The notes under the pieces: model-generated | The model's input: only the letters and a program-made list of their open reading frames with translations | What the model was told of the DNA's origin: nothing | Databases searched by the model: none | Made by a program: the position numbers and the translations under genes | Assembly (NCBI GenBank): GCA_964589625.1 | Contig: CAZPSH010000012.1 | Span: 10,420-74,419 of the forward strand | DNA: 64,000 bases | Direction: 5' to 3' | DNA from: JBFLVU01 sp964589625 | GTDB lineage: Bacteria > Acidobacteriota > UBA4820 > DSQY01 | Part shown: piece by piece, positions 25,673 to 32,862 of the stretch | How the letters are laid out: each line of letters begins with the position of its first letter | Position numbering within the stretch: the first letter of the stretch is position 1

Positions 25673-28302
25673 GGGGCGGGCTCCGGCGCGGGTCGGGGAG
25701 CGGGCTGGGGCTCGAAAAGAAAGTTGCCCTCGAAGAAGGCGTCGGCATACCAGCCCACCGCCGCGGAGGGCCCCATCCGCATGTCCAGCTGGCGAGTGGC
25801 CACAACCAGCCTGCCCAACTGGCCGAGGCGGTCGAGGATGGTCTCTTTCGGGAACTTCCTCAGCCGCGCGTTGATGAGATCGCCTCCTCGCTCGATCTGG
25901 AAGTCCAGGCGCCGGAGGATCTCGCCGATAAGCTCGCAGCGCTTGGCGCGTCGCAGGTCGTCCGCGGCCCCCCCCTTGAACCGGAAGGACACGTAGTTTC
26001 GGTTCAGCATGTCGGAACAAAAGGCGTCCACGGCGGTGAAGTGGTAGCCGATCCTGGAACTGAAGTTGCAATAGGACTCCGCGACGATGGCGTAGCTCTT
26101 GTCGCCGAGCCGGCGCTCGGCGGCGTCGTGGGCCGGCGTGAAGAGGGACTCGGTGGCCACCGAAAGGAAGCCGGCCAGGGAGATGCCCTTCGGCTCCCAC
26201 CACCGCAGGCGGGGGTCGCCCATCCCCCCAAGAAGGGCCCGCATGGGCTCGGATCGGAGGTCTTCCGGCGAGATCTCTGAGCGACTGGGGGTTCGGTGGA
26301 GGCCTCCGCCGATGTCGATGAGGTACAGTTCGAAGGGAAGGCGCTCGCGAAGCCGCACCGAGCGGTAGTCCGCGTCCGAGACGCGGTCGCTCATGCGGAA
26401 CATCTCCTCGAAGGCCTTTTCGTGGACAAACCTGACCATGTCGTGGAAGGTGCGGCAGGCGCCCTGCCGGAAGTCGGGGCTCCGCGGGTCCGTGAGGTGG
26501 AGGGGGACGATGTGGCGGCAGACCTCCACGAGGACCTGGTGGACGGGGGTCCCCTTCATGGACCGTTTGGGGTGTGCGGGCTTCACGGCCAGAACGGATT
26601 CGATTCGGCCGTCGTACACCGCGCCCCTGCCCGCGTCCACCGTCACCACCTGTCCCTGCTCCAGGCGCGTGGTCGCCTCCCGGGTATCGAGGACCGCGGG
26701 CACGCCGAATTCCCGCGCGAGGGAGGCCATGTGCCCCGTGGTCGCTCCCACGTCGGTCACGATGGCCGCCACCCGGCCCATGACCTTCACGATCTGCGGG
26801 GAGGAGTGGCGGGCCACCACCACGGAACCGTCGGGTACGAAGGTGAGGTCTTCGATCCCGCTGAGGCGGAAGACCGGACCGGACGCGATCCCGTTGGAAG
26901 CGGACGCGCCGGTGAGGAGAAGTCGATGGCCCTCGATCTCCGACGGTGGAGGCTGGCGCGTCTCCTCGGAGATCCTGGAAAGCCGGAGGGGCCGGCACTG
27001 AAGGATGGTGAAACATCCCAGTTTGTCGAGGGCCCACTCCATCTCCTGGGGTCGGCCGTAGTGTTTTTCCGCGGCCACTACGATGTAGGCGAGGTCCCGG
27101 ACCTGACGCTCGGTCAGGCAGAAAGCCCCTCCCACGGCACGGGCCAGGGCGATGGGGCCGATTCCGCCCTCGTCGAGGGGCTCCACGCTCGTCTCCTTGG
27201 TCCCGAGGCGGGCCTCCACGAGGGGCATGTCCCCGTCCTTGGACACTTCCCAGAAGTCCGGACTCACCGATCCCCCCACGGTCCCGACGCCGAGTCCCCA
27301 GGCGCCGTTGATCACCAGCGTCCCCGACTCGGGCCGGTTCGGGTTGACCGAACAGGCCACTCCGCTGGCGGCCGCATCCACCATGGCGATGCACGCGACC
27401 CCCATGGGGATGTCTTCGTCGGGGATCCCGTGGACGCTCCGGTAGAAGATGGCCCGGGGAGTATAGAGGCCGGCGAGAACCTCCTTGTAGGCGGCAACGA
27501 GGTGATCGCGGTCCACGTTGAGGAGGCTGGAATACTGCCCCGCGAAGGAGATGTCGCCGTCCTCCCCCACGGCGCTCGACCGGACCGATACGCGAGCCGA
27601 GCGGCCCAGGGCGTCACAGAGCCGGCGGTGGGCGTCGAGTATGGCCCGCTCCACGTCGGGCGGGACGAAGCCGGACTGGAACTGCTCCTTGATGGCTTCG
27701 CTCGCCTCCTGGAGGCTGTCCAGGTCGTCGAGGTCCACGTTGACCAGCCGGGCGCGGATCTCTTCGGTCAGCTGGTTGGCCTCCAGGAAGTGCCGGAAGG
27801 CGTCGGTGGTGACGGCGAAGCCCTCGGGCACGGGCAGCTTGACGCGGTTCCGGATCTCCCCCAGGTTGGCGCTCTTGCCGCCCACGCGGTCGTGCATGGA
27901 GGCGTCCACCTCGGACAGATGGAGGACCCACGGGCCTTCGGCGCGCGCGCGGCGCCGGCTCTTTTCCAGGACCCCTTCGATGGCCTTCTGCACGGCGGAG
28001 AACGTCACGGGGAGTTCCTGAAACCGCCGGCCGGACAACTTGTTCAGGTTGGCGATCATCCGGTAGGTGTGGGTCGCCGCCGTGACGCAGCGGAACCGGA
28101 TGTAGGTCATGCCGAAGTAGGTTCCGCCCTCGAGTTTCTGCTCCAGGTCGGAGATGATCTCGAGGACCTCGTCGTTGGACGTGATGAGGTCCTTGAAGGT
28201 GAGGTAGTTGAGCGTCAAGTGGGCGCGCGTATCCCGGTGCGCCTCGATGGGGCGCCAGCGCTTGCCTTGGAGGATCCCCTTCCCGAAGGACAGCAGGCCC
28301 AC
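25669..28302 (-). CDS. PEP-synthase-like phosphotransfer protein (first of pair)
   Basis: An 877-residue paralogue of the protein at 23087-25672 with the same layout: helical N-terminus (1-130), PPDK_N ATP-grasp (about 140-440, VRSSAVGEDGDISFAGQYSS and WALDKLGCFTILQCRP), swivelling domain with His524 in TTGHMASLAREFG, and an unassigned C-terminal domain (about 600-877) with GYHFTAVDAFCSDMLNRNY and GRLVVATRQLDM. The usual Ser before the catalytic His (TSH) is Gly here. There is no PEP-binding barrel, so it should not be called pyruvate, water dikinase. It lies 31 bases after the receiver at 28334-28750. Confidence 0.75.
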   Translation of the reverse strand: MGLLSFGKGILQGKRWRPIEAHRDTRAHLTLNYLTFKDLITSNDEVLEIISDLEQKLEGGTYFGMTYIRFRCVTAATHTYRMIANLNKLSGRRFQELPVTFSAVQKAIEGVLEKSRRRARAEGPWVLHLSEVDASMHDRVGGKSANLGEIRNRVKLPVPEGFAVTTDAFRHFLEANQLTEEIRARLVNVDLDDLDSLQEASEAIKEQFQSGFVPPDVERAILDAHRRLCDALGRSARVSVRSSAVGEDGDISFAGQYSSLLNVDRDHLVAAYKEVLAGLYTPRAIFYRSVHGIPDEDIPMGVACIAMVDAAASGVACSVNPNRPESGTLVINGAWGLGVGTVGGSVSPDFWEVSKDGDMPLVEARLGTKETSVEPLDEGGIGPIALARAVGGAFCLTERQVRDLAYIVVAAEKHYGRPQEMEWALDKLGCFTILQCRPLRLSRISEETRQPPPSEIEGHRLLLTGASASNGIASGPVFRLSGIEDLTFVPDGSVVVARHSSPQIVKVMGRVAAIVTDVGATTGHMASLAREFGVPAVLDTREATTRLEQGQVVTVDAGRGAVYDGRIESVLAVKPAHPKRSMKGTPVHQVLVEVCRHIVPLHLTDPRSPDFRQGACRTFHDMVRFVHEKAFEEMFRMSDRVSDADYRSVRLRERLPFELYLIDIGGGLHRTPSRSEISPEDLRSEPMRALLGGMGDPRLRWWEPKGISLAGFLSVATESLFTPAHDAAERRLGDKSYAIVAESYCNFSSRIGYHFTAVDAFCSDMLNRNYVSFRFKGGAADDLRRAKRCELIGEILRRLDFQIERGGDLINARLRKFPKETILDRLGQLGRLVVATRQLDMRMGPSAAVGWYADAFFEGNFLFEPQPAPRPAPEPAP

Positions 28303-28333
28303 GTCCGCTCCTTACCAGTTTTGAATCTGGGCG

Positions 28334-28750
28334 TCACTTCCCCGGAGCACGCTTCTCTTCCCGGTTGCGCGCCTCCTCGGCGCCCTTCTTCTCGAAGGCC
28401 TCCTCCACCTTGGCGAGCACGTCCTCGAGGTCGGCGGGCTTGAGCAGGTAGTCCATGGCGCCCAGGCGCATCCCCTCGATGGCGGCGTTGATGGACGCGT
28501 TCCCGGAGAGGAGGACCACCTGCACGAGGGGTTGGATCTTCTTGATCTCCCGCAGGGTCGCGATGCCGTCCATGCCCGGCATCCGGACGTCGAGAAGGAC
28601 CACGTCGAAGGGCCGATTCTCGAGGACCGCGACGGCCTCCTTTCCCGAGTGGACGCCCTCCACGTAAAGACCGCGGGCCGTGAGCCGCTTGGACAGAGTT
28701 TCCACGTAACGCGACTCGTCATCCACGAGCAGCAGTCTGATGACCCGCAT
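28334..28750 (-). CDS. Receiver-only response regulator
   Basis: A 138-residue receiver: LLVDDESR, VLLDVRMPGMDG phospho-acceptor Asp, LLSGNAS and KPADLEDV Lys, then a charged tail (EEARNREEKRAPGK). No output domain. Its start lies 32 bases inside the end of the kinase gene 28719-29777, so the two are coupled and presumably cognate. PEP-synthase-like genes follow directly. Confidence 0.92.
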   Translation of the reverse strand: MRVIRLLLVDDESRYVETLSKRLTARGLYVEGVHSGKEAVAVLENRPFDVVLLDVRMPGMDGIATLREIKKIQPLVQVVLLSGNASINAAIEGMRLGAMDYLLKPADLEDVLAKVEEAFEKKGAEEARNREEKRAPGK

Positions 28751-29777
28751 CGGTCCCTCCGGTCATGGCCGTCGCCCCGTGAGCTTCCCGGGCCGCCGGC
28801 AGGGTCACGTGAAAGGTGGTGCCCTCTCCCAGGCGGCTCTCCACCTCGATGGTCCCCCCGAGCTTCTTGACGATGTACGTGCTGATGGACAACCCCAAGC
28901 CGGTCCCGCGGTCGCCGGGTTTGGTCGTGAAAAAGGGCTCGAAGATCCTGGATAGGTCTCCCTCGGAAATCCCGGTCCCCGTGTCCGAGACGCTCACCCG
29001 GGCCGAATCCCCCGTTCGCGAGGTGGCCAGAGTGAGGGTCCCGCCGCGTCCCCGCATCGAATCCAGCGCGTTCTTCGTGAGGTTGAGGAACACCTGCCGA
29101 AGTTCGGCCACGCTCCCCGCCACACCGGGGAGGTCCGCCGCGAATCGACGGACGACCTGGACGCGCACCTCGGCCATGTCGCTTTCCAGGAGGTAGAGGG
29201 TCTTGGTGAGCAACTCGTTAAGGTCCACCCGGCCTCCGACGCCCTCGGTCTCACGCGCCCAGTTGAGGATGCGCCGGGAGATTTCTCTCCCCCTTCGGAT
29301 CTGGGCCTGGATCTGTTCCACCGAGTTGGCCATCTCCCTGCGGACCGCGGCCTCGTCGGAACCGCCGGCCCCACCCAGGAGATCCGAAAGCCACCCCGCC
29401 TCCTCGTTCATGATGGCCAGAGGATTGTTGAGGTCGTGGGCGATGCTCGAGGAGACTTCCCCAAGGGAGGAAACCTTGGACAGTCGGGTCAACTCCTCGA
29501 AGAAGGCATCCCTCTGGTCCTCGATTTCCGATAGCTTTCGGGAGAGGCGCTCGACGGCGAGGGCGCCCATGACGGCCGAGGCCGCCACTCCGGATGCGGC
29601 GAGGGTGAGGACCAGCCAGGCCGATGCGGGAGTCCGTTTCAGGGCCAGCGCCGTGAGGAGCAGGAGGAACAGGGAGGACGTAAGCGTCAGCGCGAGGACG
29701 AGCCGACGCACCCCGGGACGGATGACCGAACCCGCCCGGAGCACCCGCCCGCGGATGGCCTTCGGCGCGTTGTCCAT
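28719..29777 (-). CDS. Sensor histidine kinase without a large sensor domain
   Basis: About 352 residues: two adjacent membrane helices at about 25-45 and 53-75 with a minimal loop, a coiled segment, HisKA with SSIAHDLNNPLAIM, and an ATPase domain with NLTKNALDS, DTGTGI and GTGLGL. ATG 29777 (MDNAPK) is preferred to ATG 29795: GGAGGGG sits two bases before it, and the upstream ATG falls inside a -10-like TGATACGAT. First gene of a six-gene minus-strand unit (kinase, receiver, two PEP-synthase-like proteins, kinase, receiver) with gaps of 31 bases or less. Confidence 0.9.
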   Translation of the reverse strand: MDNAPKAIRGRVLRAGSVIRPGVRRLVLALTLTSSLFLLLLTALALKRTPASAWLVLTLAASGVAASAVMGALAVERLSRKLSEIEDQRDAFFEELTRLSKVSSLGEVSSSIAHDLNNPLAIMNEEAGWLSDLLGGAGGSDEAAVRREMANSVEQIQAQIRRGREISRRILNWARETEGVGGRVDLNELLTKTLYLLESDMAEVRVQVVRRFAADLPGVAGSVAELRQVFLNLTKNALDSMRGRGGTLTLATSRTGDSARVSVSDTGTGISEGDLSRIFEPFFTTKPGDRGTGLGLSISTYIVKKLGGTIEVESRLGEGTTFHVTLPAAREAHGATAMTGGTDAGHQTAARG

Positions 29778-29918
29778 GGCCCCCTCCGACGTCATCGTAT
29801 CACGCTCCCTACCGGGTCAAGATGAAACGAGGGGCAACGGGATGCAAGGCAAAGGGTATGATTCATAATGTCGCACTGAGAATTCGCAGGAAGTGCGCAA
29901 TATGCCTCATTGTCCGGC

Positions 29919-29935
29919 CTGGTTTTCTCCTTGCC
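29919..29935 (+). promoter_or_regulatory. Possible sigma54-type promoter for the small membrane protein/exporter operon
   Basis: CTGG, 8 bases, TTGC: the -24/-12 elements with correct spacing, though the middle CAC of the -24 box is absent. An inverted repeat CGCACT/AGTGCG lies about 25-50 bases upstream. A sigma70-like TATACT is also present at 29961-29966 without a good -35. No sigma54 activator is encoded in the window. Confidence 0.25.
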
Positions 29936-30041
29936 CCGGGAACTGCTCGGGCTTCGGCTTCTATACTCCTTGCGACGCGTGGTCCTGGTGCGGAACCCCG
30001 GAAGGGTGGGGCCTGGGGCGGCGTCCACGGGGGAGGTGCGC

Positions 30042-30347
30042 ATGGGTGCGAGAGGATGGATCCTGAAAACGCGGCTGATGGCCGTCGGCCTGGTTCTCAC
30101 GGCGATTCCGGAGATCCTGGTGGCGGGAGGCGGCGAGAAGCAGGGGAAGCTCGTCCACGTGGCGGACACCCGCAACTTGAAGGGGGTCAACCTGTACTTC
30201 GCCGATCTCTACAACACGAACCGCCTCCTCTTCACCCTGGAGGTTGTGGCCATCACCGCCCTCATGGGCCTGGCCCTCGGGCTGGTGATGGACTGGGTCG
30301 TGGGGCGGATCGGCTTGGACCTCAGCAAGCGCGAGGGGAAGGAGTAG
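30042..30347 (+). CDS. Small membrane protein paired with TauE/SafE exporter
   Basis: A 101-residue protein with an N-terminal signal or anchor (about 7-27), a conserved-looking motif NLKGVNLYFADLYNTNR (about 49-65), and a C-terminal membrane helix (about 67-87). GGGGGAGGT precedes ATG 30042. It ends 5 bases before the exporter gene. I associate this kind of short protein with exporters in sulfate-reducing bacteria, but know no assigned function; an exporter subunit is the natural guess. Confidence 0.6.
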   Translation: MGARGWILKTRLMAVGLVLTAIPEILVAGGGEKQGKLVHVADTRNLKGVNLYFADLYNTNRLLFTLEVVAITALMGLALGLVMDWVVGRIGLDLSKREGKE

Positions 30348-30352
30348 GGGCC

Positions 30353-31369
30353 ATGATGGACTTCTTGACCTTCACGCTGCCGATCTCGGGCGTACCCGTG
30401 AACATCGCGCTCCTCGTTCTCCTCGGGGTGGCCGTCGGCGTCCTCGGGGGCTTCTTCGGAATGGGGGGCGCCTGGATGGTGACCCCCGCCCTGAACATCT
30501 TCGGTTTCCCCATGCCCTTTGCGGTGGGCACGGATCTCTGCCACATGGCGGGCAAGTCCATCATCTCCACCCGGCGCCACGCCAAATTCGGCAACGTTGA
30601 CATGCGGCTGGGTCTCACCATGCTGGCCTTCGACGTGGTGGGCATCGAAATCGGGGCGCGGCTGGTCATGTTCCTCGAGCGCCTCGGATTGGCGGGCCCC
30701 GTGATCCGGTGGGTCTACGTGATCTTCCTCTTCCTCATCGCCGCGCTGGTCTTCTACGACTACTTCAAGAAGAGGGCGATGGAAAAGGCCTCCCCGTCGG
30801 CGGGTGGGGACGAGGGGAGCGCCGTCCGGTGGCACGAAACCCTCCACAAGATCAAGATTCCTCCGATCATCCGCTTCGACGTGGCGGGGGTGGAGTGCTC
30901 CATGTGGCTCCCGGCCACCGTGGGCCTCCTGGTGGGCATCCTGGCGGGGTTCCTGGGCATCGGCGGGGGGCTCCTCATGATGCCGGCCCTCGTCTACCTC
31001 ATCGGCTGTCCCACCTACGTCGCCGTGGGCACGGACCTTTTCACCGTGATGATCGCGGGCTTTTACGGGGCCTTTACCTACGGAATGAAGGGGCGCATCG
31101 AGTTCCTGGCCGTGATCTTCATGCTCATGGGGGCCGCTCCGGGGGCCCAGATCGGAACCATCGCCACCAAGTACATCCGTGGGTACGGCATTCGGCTCAT
31201 CTTCGGGATCACCGTCTTGTGCGCCATGGTTTCCGTCATCCTCAAGCAGATGGGCCTCACCGCCGCGGCGACCTGGATGGTGATGGGTGCCGTCTCGATC
31301 TTGACCGTTGTTGTCATTGCGGGAATGGTCCAGGGCGCGGTCCGGGAGATCCGGGCCAAGAAAGCCTGA
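30353..31369 (+). CDS. TauE/SafE-family anion exporter (second)
   Basis: A 338-residue polytopic membrane protein of the TauE/SafE family. Repeat 1 shows GGFFGMGGAWMVTPALN and VGTDLCHMAGKS near residues 33-70; repeat 2 shows AGFLGIGGGLLMMPALV and VGTDLFTVMIAG near 200-240. A hydrophilic loop of about 45 residues separates the halves. It differs strongly from the exporter at 3064-3975, so it is not a recent copy. Lying immediately upstream of the apr-qmo-dsr series, it may move sulfate, sulfite or a related anion; cargo is unproven. Confidence 0.85.
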   Translation: MMDFLTFTLPISGVPVNIALLVLLGVAVGVLGGFFGMGGAWMVTPALNIFGFPMPFAVGTDLCHMAGKSIISTRRHAKFGNVDMRLGLTMLAFDVVGIEIGARLVMFLERLGLAGPVIRWVYVIFLFLIAALVFYDYFKKRAMEKASPSAGGDEGSAVRWHETLHKIKIPPIIRFDVAGVECSMWLPATVGLLVGILAGFLGIGGGLLMMPALVYLIGCPTYVAVGTDLFTVMIAGFYGAFTYGMKGRIEFLAVIFMLMGAAPGAQIGTIATKYIRGYGIRLIFGITVLCAMVSVILKQMGLTAAATWMVMGAVSILTVVVIAGMVQGAVREIRAKKA

Positions 31370-31380
31370 GGGGGGATGCC

Positions 31381-31716
31381 ATGCGATCGCCGATAAGACC
31401 GTCGGGAGTCCTCCGCAATGCCGCGTCCCTCGCCTTCCTCTTCCTGATCCTGCTGTGGGGTTGTGTCCCGCCGGCCCCGGTGGTCCAGGGAAAGGTAGCC
31501 TCCGTGGAGCAGGAGGGAGGCGTAATCCTTGTCCAGGACGAAGCGAGACCCGAGGCCCCGCCGATTTCCCTGGACATCCGGAACGCCGAAATCGGTTCGG
31601 CGCCGGTTGTGGGGGACGAGGTCCGCATCGTGTACAGGACCGAGGGCGGAGTCAACCGGGCCCTTCGGGTCATGAATTTGACCCGGCAACGGGAAGTGGA
31701 ACAGAGCGGGCACTGA
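31381..31716 (+). CDS. Small lipoprotein of unknown function
   Basis: A 111-residue protein with a lipoprotein signal: hydrophobic segment about 14-26 followed by LLWGC, where Cys27 would be lipidated. The mature part (PPAPVVQGKVASVEQEGG onward) looks like a small beta domain of about 80 residues. It begins 11 bases after the exporter stop and is the last gene before a strong terminator, so it belongs to the same transcript. No family recognised. Confidence 0.65.
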   Translation: MRSPIRPSGVLRNAASLAFLFLILLWGCVPPAPVVQGKVASVEQEGGVILVQDEARPEAPPISLDIRNAEIGSAPVVGDEVRIVYRTEGGVNRALRVMNLTRQREVEQSGH

Positions 31717-31744
31717 TCGCCGGCCGAACGCCTTTGCGGGCGAC

Positions 31745-31772
31745 CCGCAAGGGGTTTCGCAACGGCCTGTCA
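31745..31772. repeat. Dispersed 28-bp repeat, copy 2
   Basis: CCGCAAGGGG followed by TTTCGCAACGGCCTGTCA. Matches copy 1 (19052-19079) at 23 of 28 positions. Both copies lie at the 3' border of a transcription unit. Confidence 0.6.
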
Positions 31773-31793
31773 GGGGCGCCTGTGGGAGCGCCT

Positions 31794-31826
31794 GGGGCGG
31801 CGGTCTGCGGACCGCCGCCCCTTTTT
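31794..31826 (+). terminator. Strong intrinsic terminator
   Basis: Perfect 12-bp stem GGGGCGGCGGTC / GACCGCCGCCCC with a TGCG loop, followed immediately by TTTTT. It ends the small membrane protein-exporter-lipoprotein transcript and insulates the apr-qmo-dsr series. Confidence 0.9.
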
Positions 31827-32100
31827 CCGATTGTCCGCCGCCCACGTGTTTGGGGAGCTTGCAAGCACCGAGGCGCCGGTTTGGATGCCGACCTCGGAGG
31901 GGGGGGGCCGGTTTTGCATGGGGCTCGGAATGTAACATTTATGATCAACTTCTTCGCGGGCAAGTGCCCCACTTCCAAAGGTGCGAACCTAACGGTTTGA
32001 TAACACTTGAATTTCTCCTCCATCCCCTCAAAGGACGAGGCGTGAGCGGCACTCTCCGTGAGAGATTTCACCCAAAACCCCCCTCCAAGGGAGGGGGCCG

Positions 32101-32130
32101 TTGACCCCCTTTTCCCCTACGTCCTACATT
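32101..32130 (+). promoter_or_regulatory. Putative sigma70-type promoter of the apr-qmo-dsr series
   Basis: TTGACC, 18 bases, TACATT. Predicted start is near 32137, giving an untranslated leader of about 264 bases before aprB. A perfect 8-bp hairpin ends 4 bases before the -35. Confidence 0.5.
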
Positions 32131-32400
32131 AGGGGTGCCGCGAGCGGAGCAGGTTTTCTTTGGGTTTCTGCCCGCCGAAATAAATAGAAACGGCAGGATT
32201 ACCAAGGACCGCCAAGGGGTGACCGAGGGGCCGGGTGCGTGCCCGGCGAAGGAGTGGTGTACGCCCATCGATTTCATAAGGAGGTGCAGACAGGTTGGCG
32301 GCGGCCCCGGTGCGATCAGCAGGCGGTTGGGGTGTTGCGCCGCGCAAGGGATCTCTTGGGAGATGCAGTTGACGTCGGATTTCAGTTAGGAGGTGACCTG

Positions 32401-32847
32401 ATGCCGAGTTACGTGAACCCGGAAAAGTGCGACGGGTGCAAGGCGCTGGACAAGACGGCTTGCCAGTACATTTGCCCCAACGACCTCATGGTCCTCGACA
32501 AGGACAAGATGAAGGCGTACAACCGCGACGTGTCCATGTGCTGGGAATGCTACAACTGCGTCAAGATCTGCCCCAGCCAGGCCGTCGAAATCCGAGGCTA
32601 CGCGGACTTCGTCCCCATGGGCGCCCAGGTGACGCCCCTGCGCTCCACGGATTCCATCATGTGGACGGTGAAGTTCCGCAACGGCATGCTCAAGCGCTTC
32701 AAGTTCCCCATCCGGACCACCCCCGAAGGTTCGGCCGTGCCGGACGGCGGCTGGACGGAAACCAAGGGCGACCTCAACGATCCCGCGGTGCTCTTCACCG
32801 AGCCCGCCTCGCTGGATCTGCCTGAAGTCTTCACGCTGAAGAAATAA
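32401..32847 (+). CDS. aprB: Adenylylsulfate (APS) reductase beta subunit
   Basis: A 148-residue cytoplasmic ferredoxin-like subunit with two [4Fe-4S] clusters that passes electrons to the FAD of AprA. Cysteine groups: CDGC near 10, CQYICP near 21, and CWECYNCVKICP near 47-58. The C-terminal tail (about 100-148) wraps around AprA in known structures. AGGAGGTGA lies 4 bases before ATG 32401, the strongest ribosome site in the region. aprA follows by 15 bases. Confidence 0.97.
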   Translation: MPSYVNPEKCDGCKALDKTACQYICPNDLMVLDKDKMKAYNRDVSMCWECYNCVKICPSQAVEIRGYADFVPMGAQVTPLRSTDSIMWTVKFRNGMLKRFKFPIRTTPEGSAVPDGGWTETKGDLNDPAVLFTEPASLDLPEVFTLKK

Positions 32848-32862
32848 GGGGGGAGAAGAACG

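Larger units (their letters stand above)
31717..32400 (+). other. 684-base gene-free regulatory region before aprBA
   Basis: No established gene. It contains dispersed repeat copy 2 (31745-31772), an intrinsic terminator (31794-31826), short palindromes AATGT-A-ACATT (31929-31939), AAGTG-3-CACTT (31962-31974), CTCTC-3-GAGAG (32052-32064) and CCCCCTCC-3-GGAGGGGG (32079-32097), a promoter (32101-32130), and a leader of about 260 bases with hairpins GCCGGG-6-CCCGGC (about 32230-32247) and ATCTC-4-GAGAT (32351-32364). A possible 25-codon leader ORF (32295-32372) is discussed in the findings. Confidence 0.75.

Noticed and set aside
25673..27394. N-terminal extension of the PEP-synthase-like protein at 23087-25672 to about 1435 residues
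   Set aside because: The extra residues are out-of-frame reading of the upstream paralogue; the ATG at 25672 overlaps that gene's stop in the usual ATGA manner.
25669..28302. Assignment as pyruvate, water dikinase (ppsA)
   Set aside because: The PEP/pyruvate-binding barrel is absent and the C-terminal domain is different, so only a PEP-synthase-like label is justified.
32239..32400. Upstream extension of AprB from an in-frame start at 32239
   Set aside because: The added residues resemble no AprB, and AGGAGGTGA lies exactly before ATG 32401.
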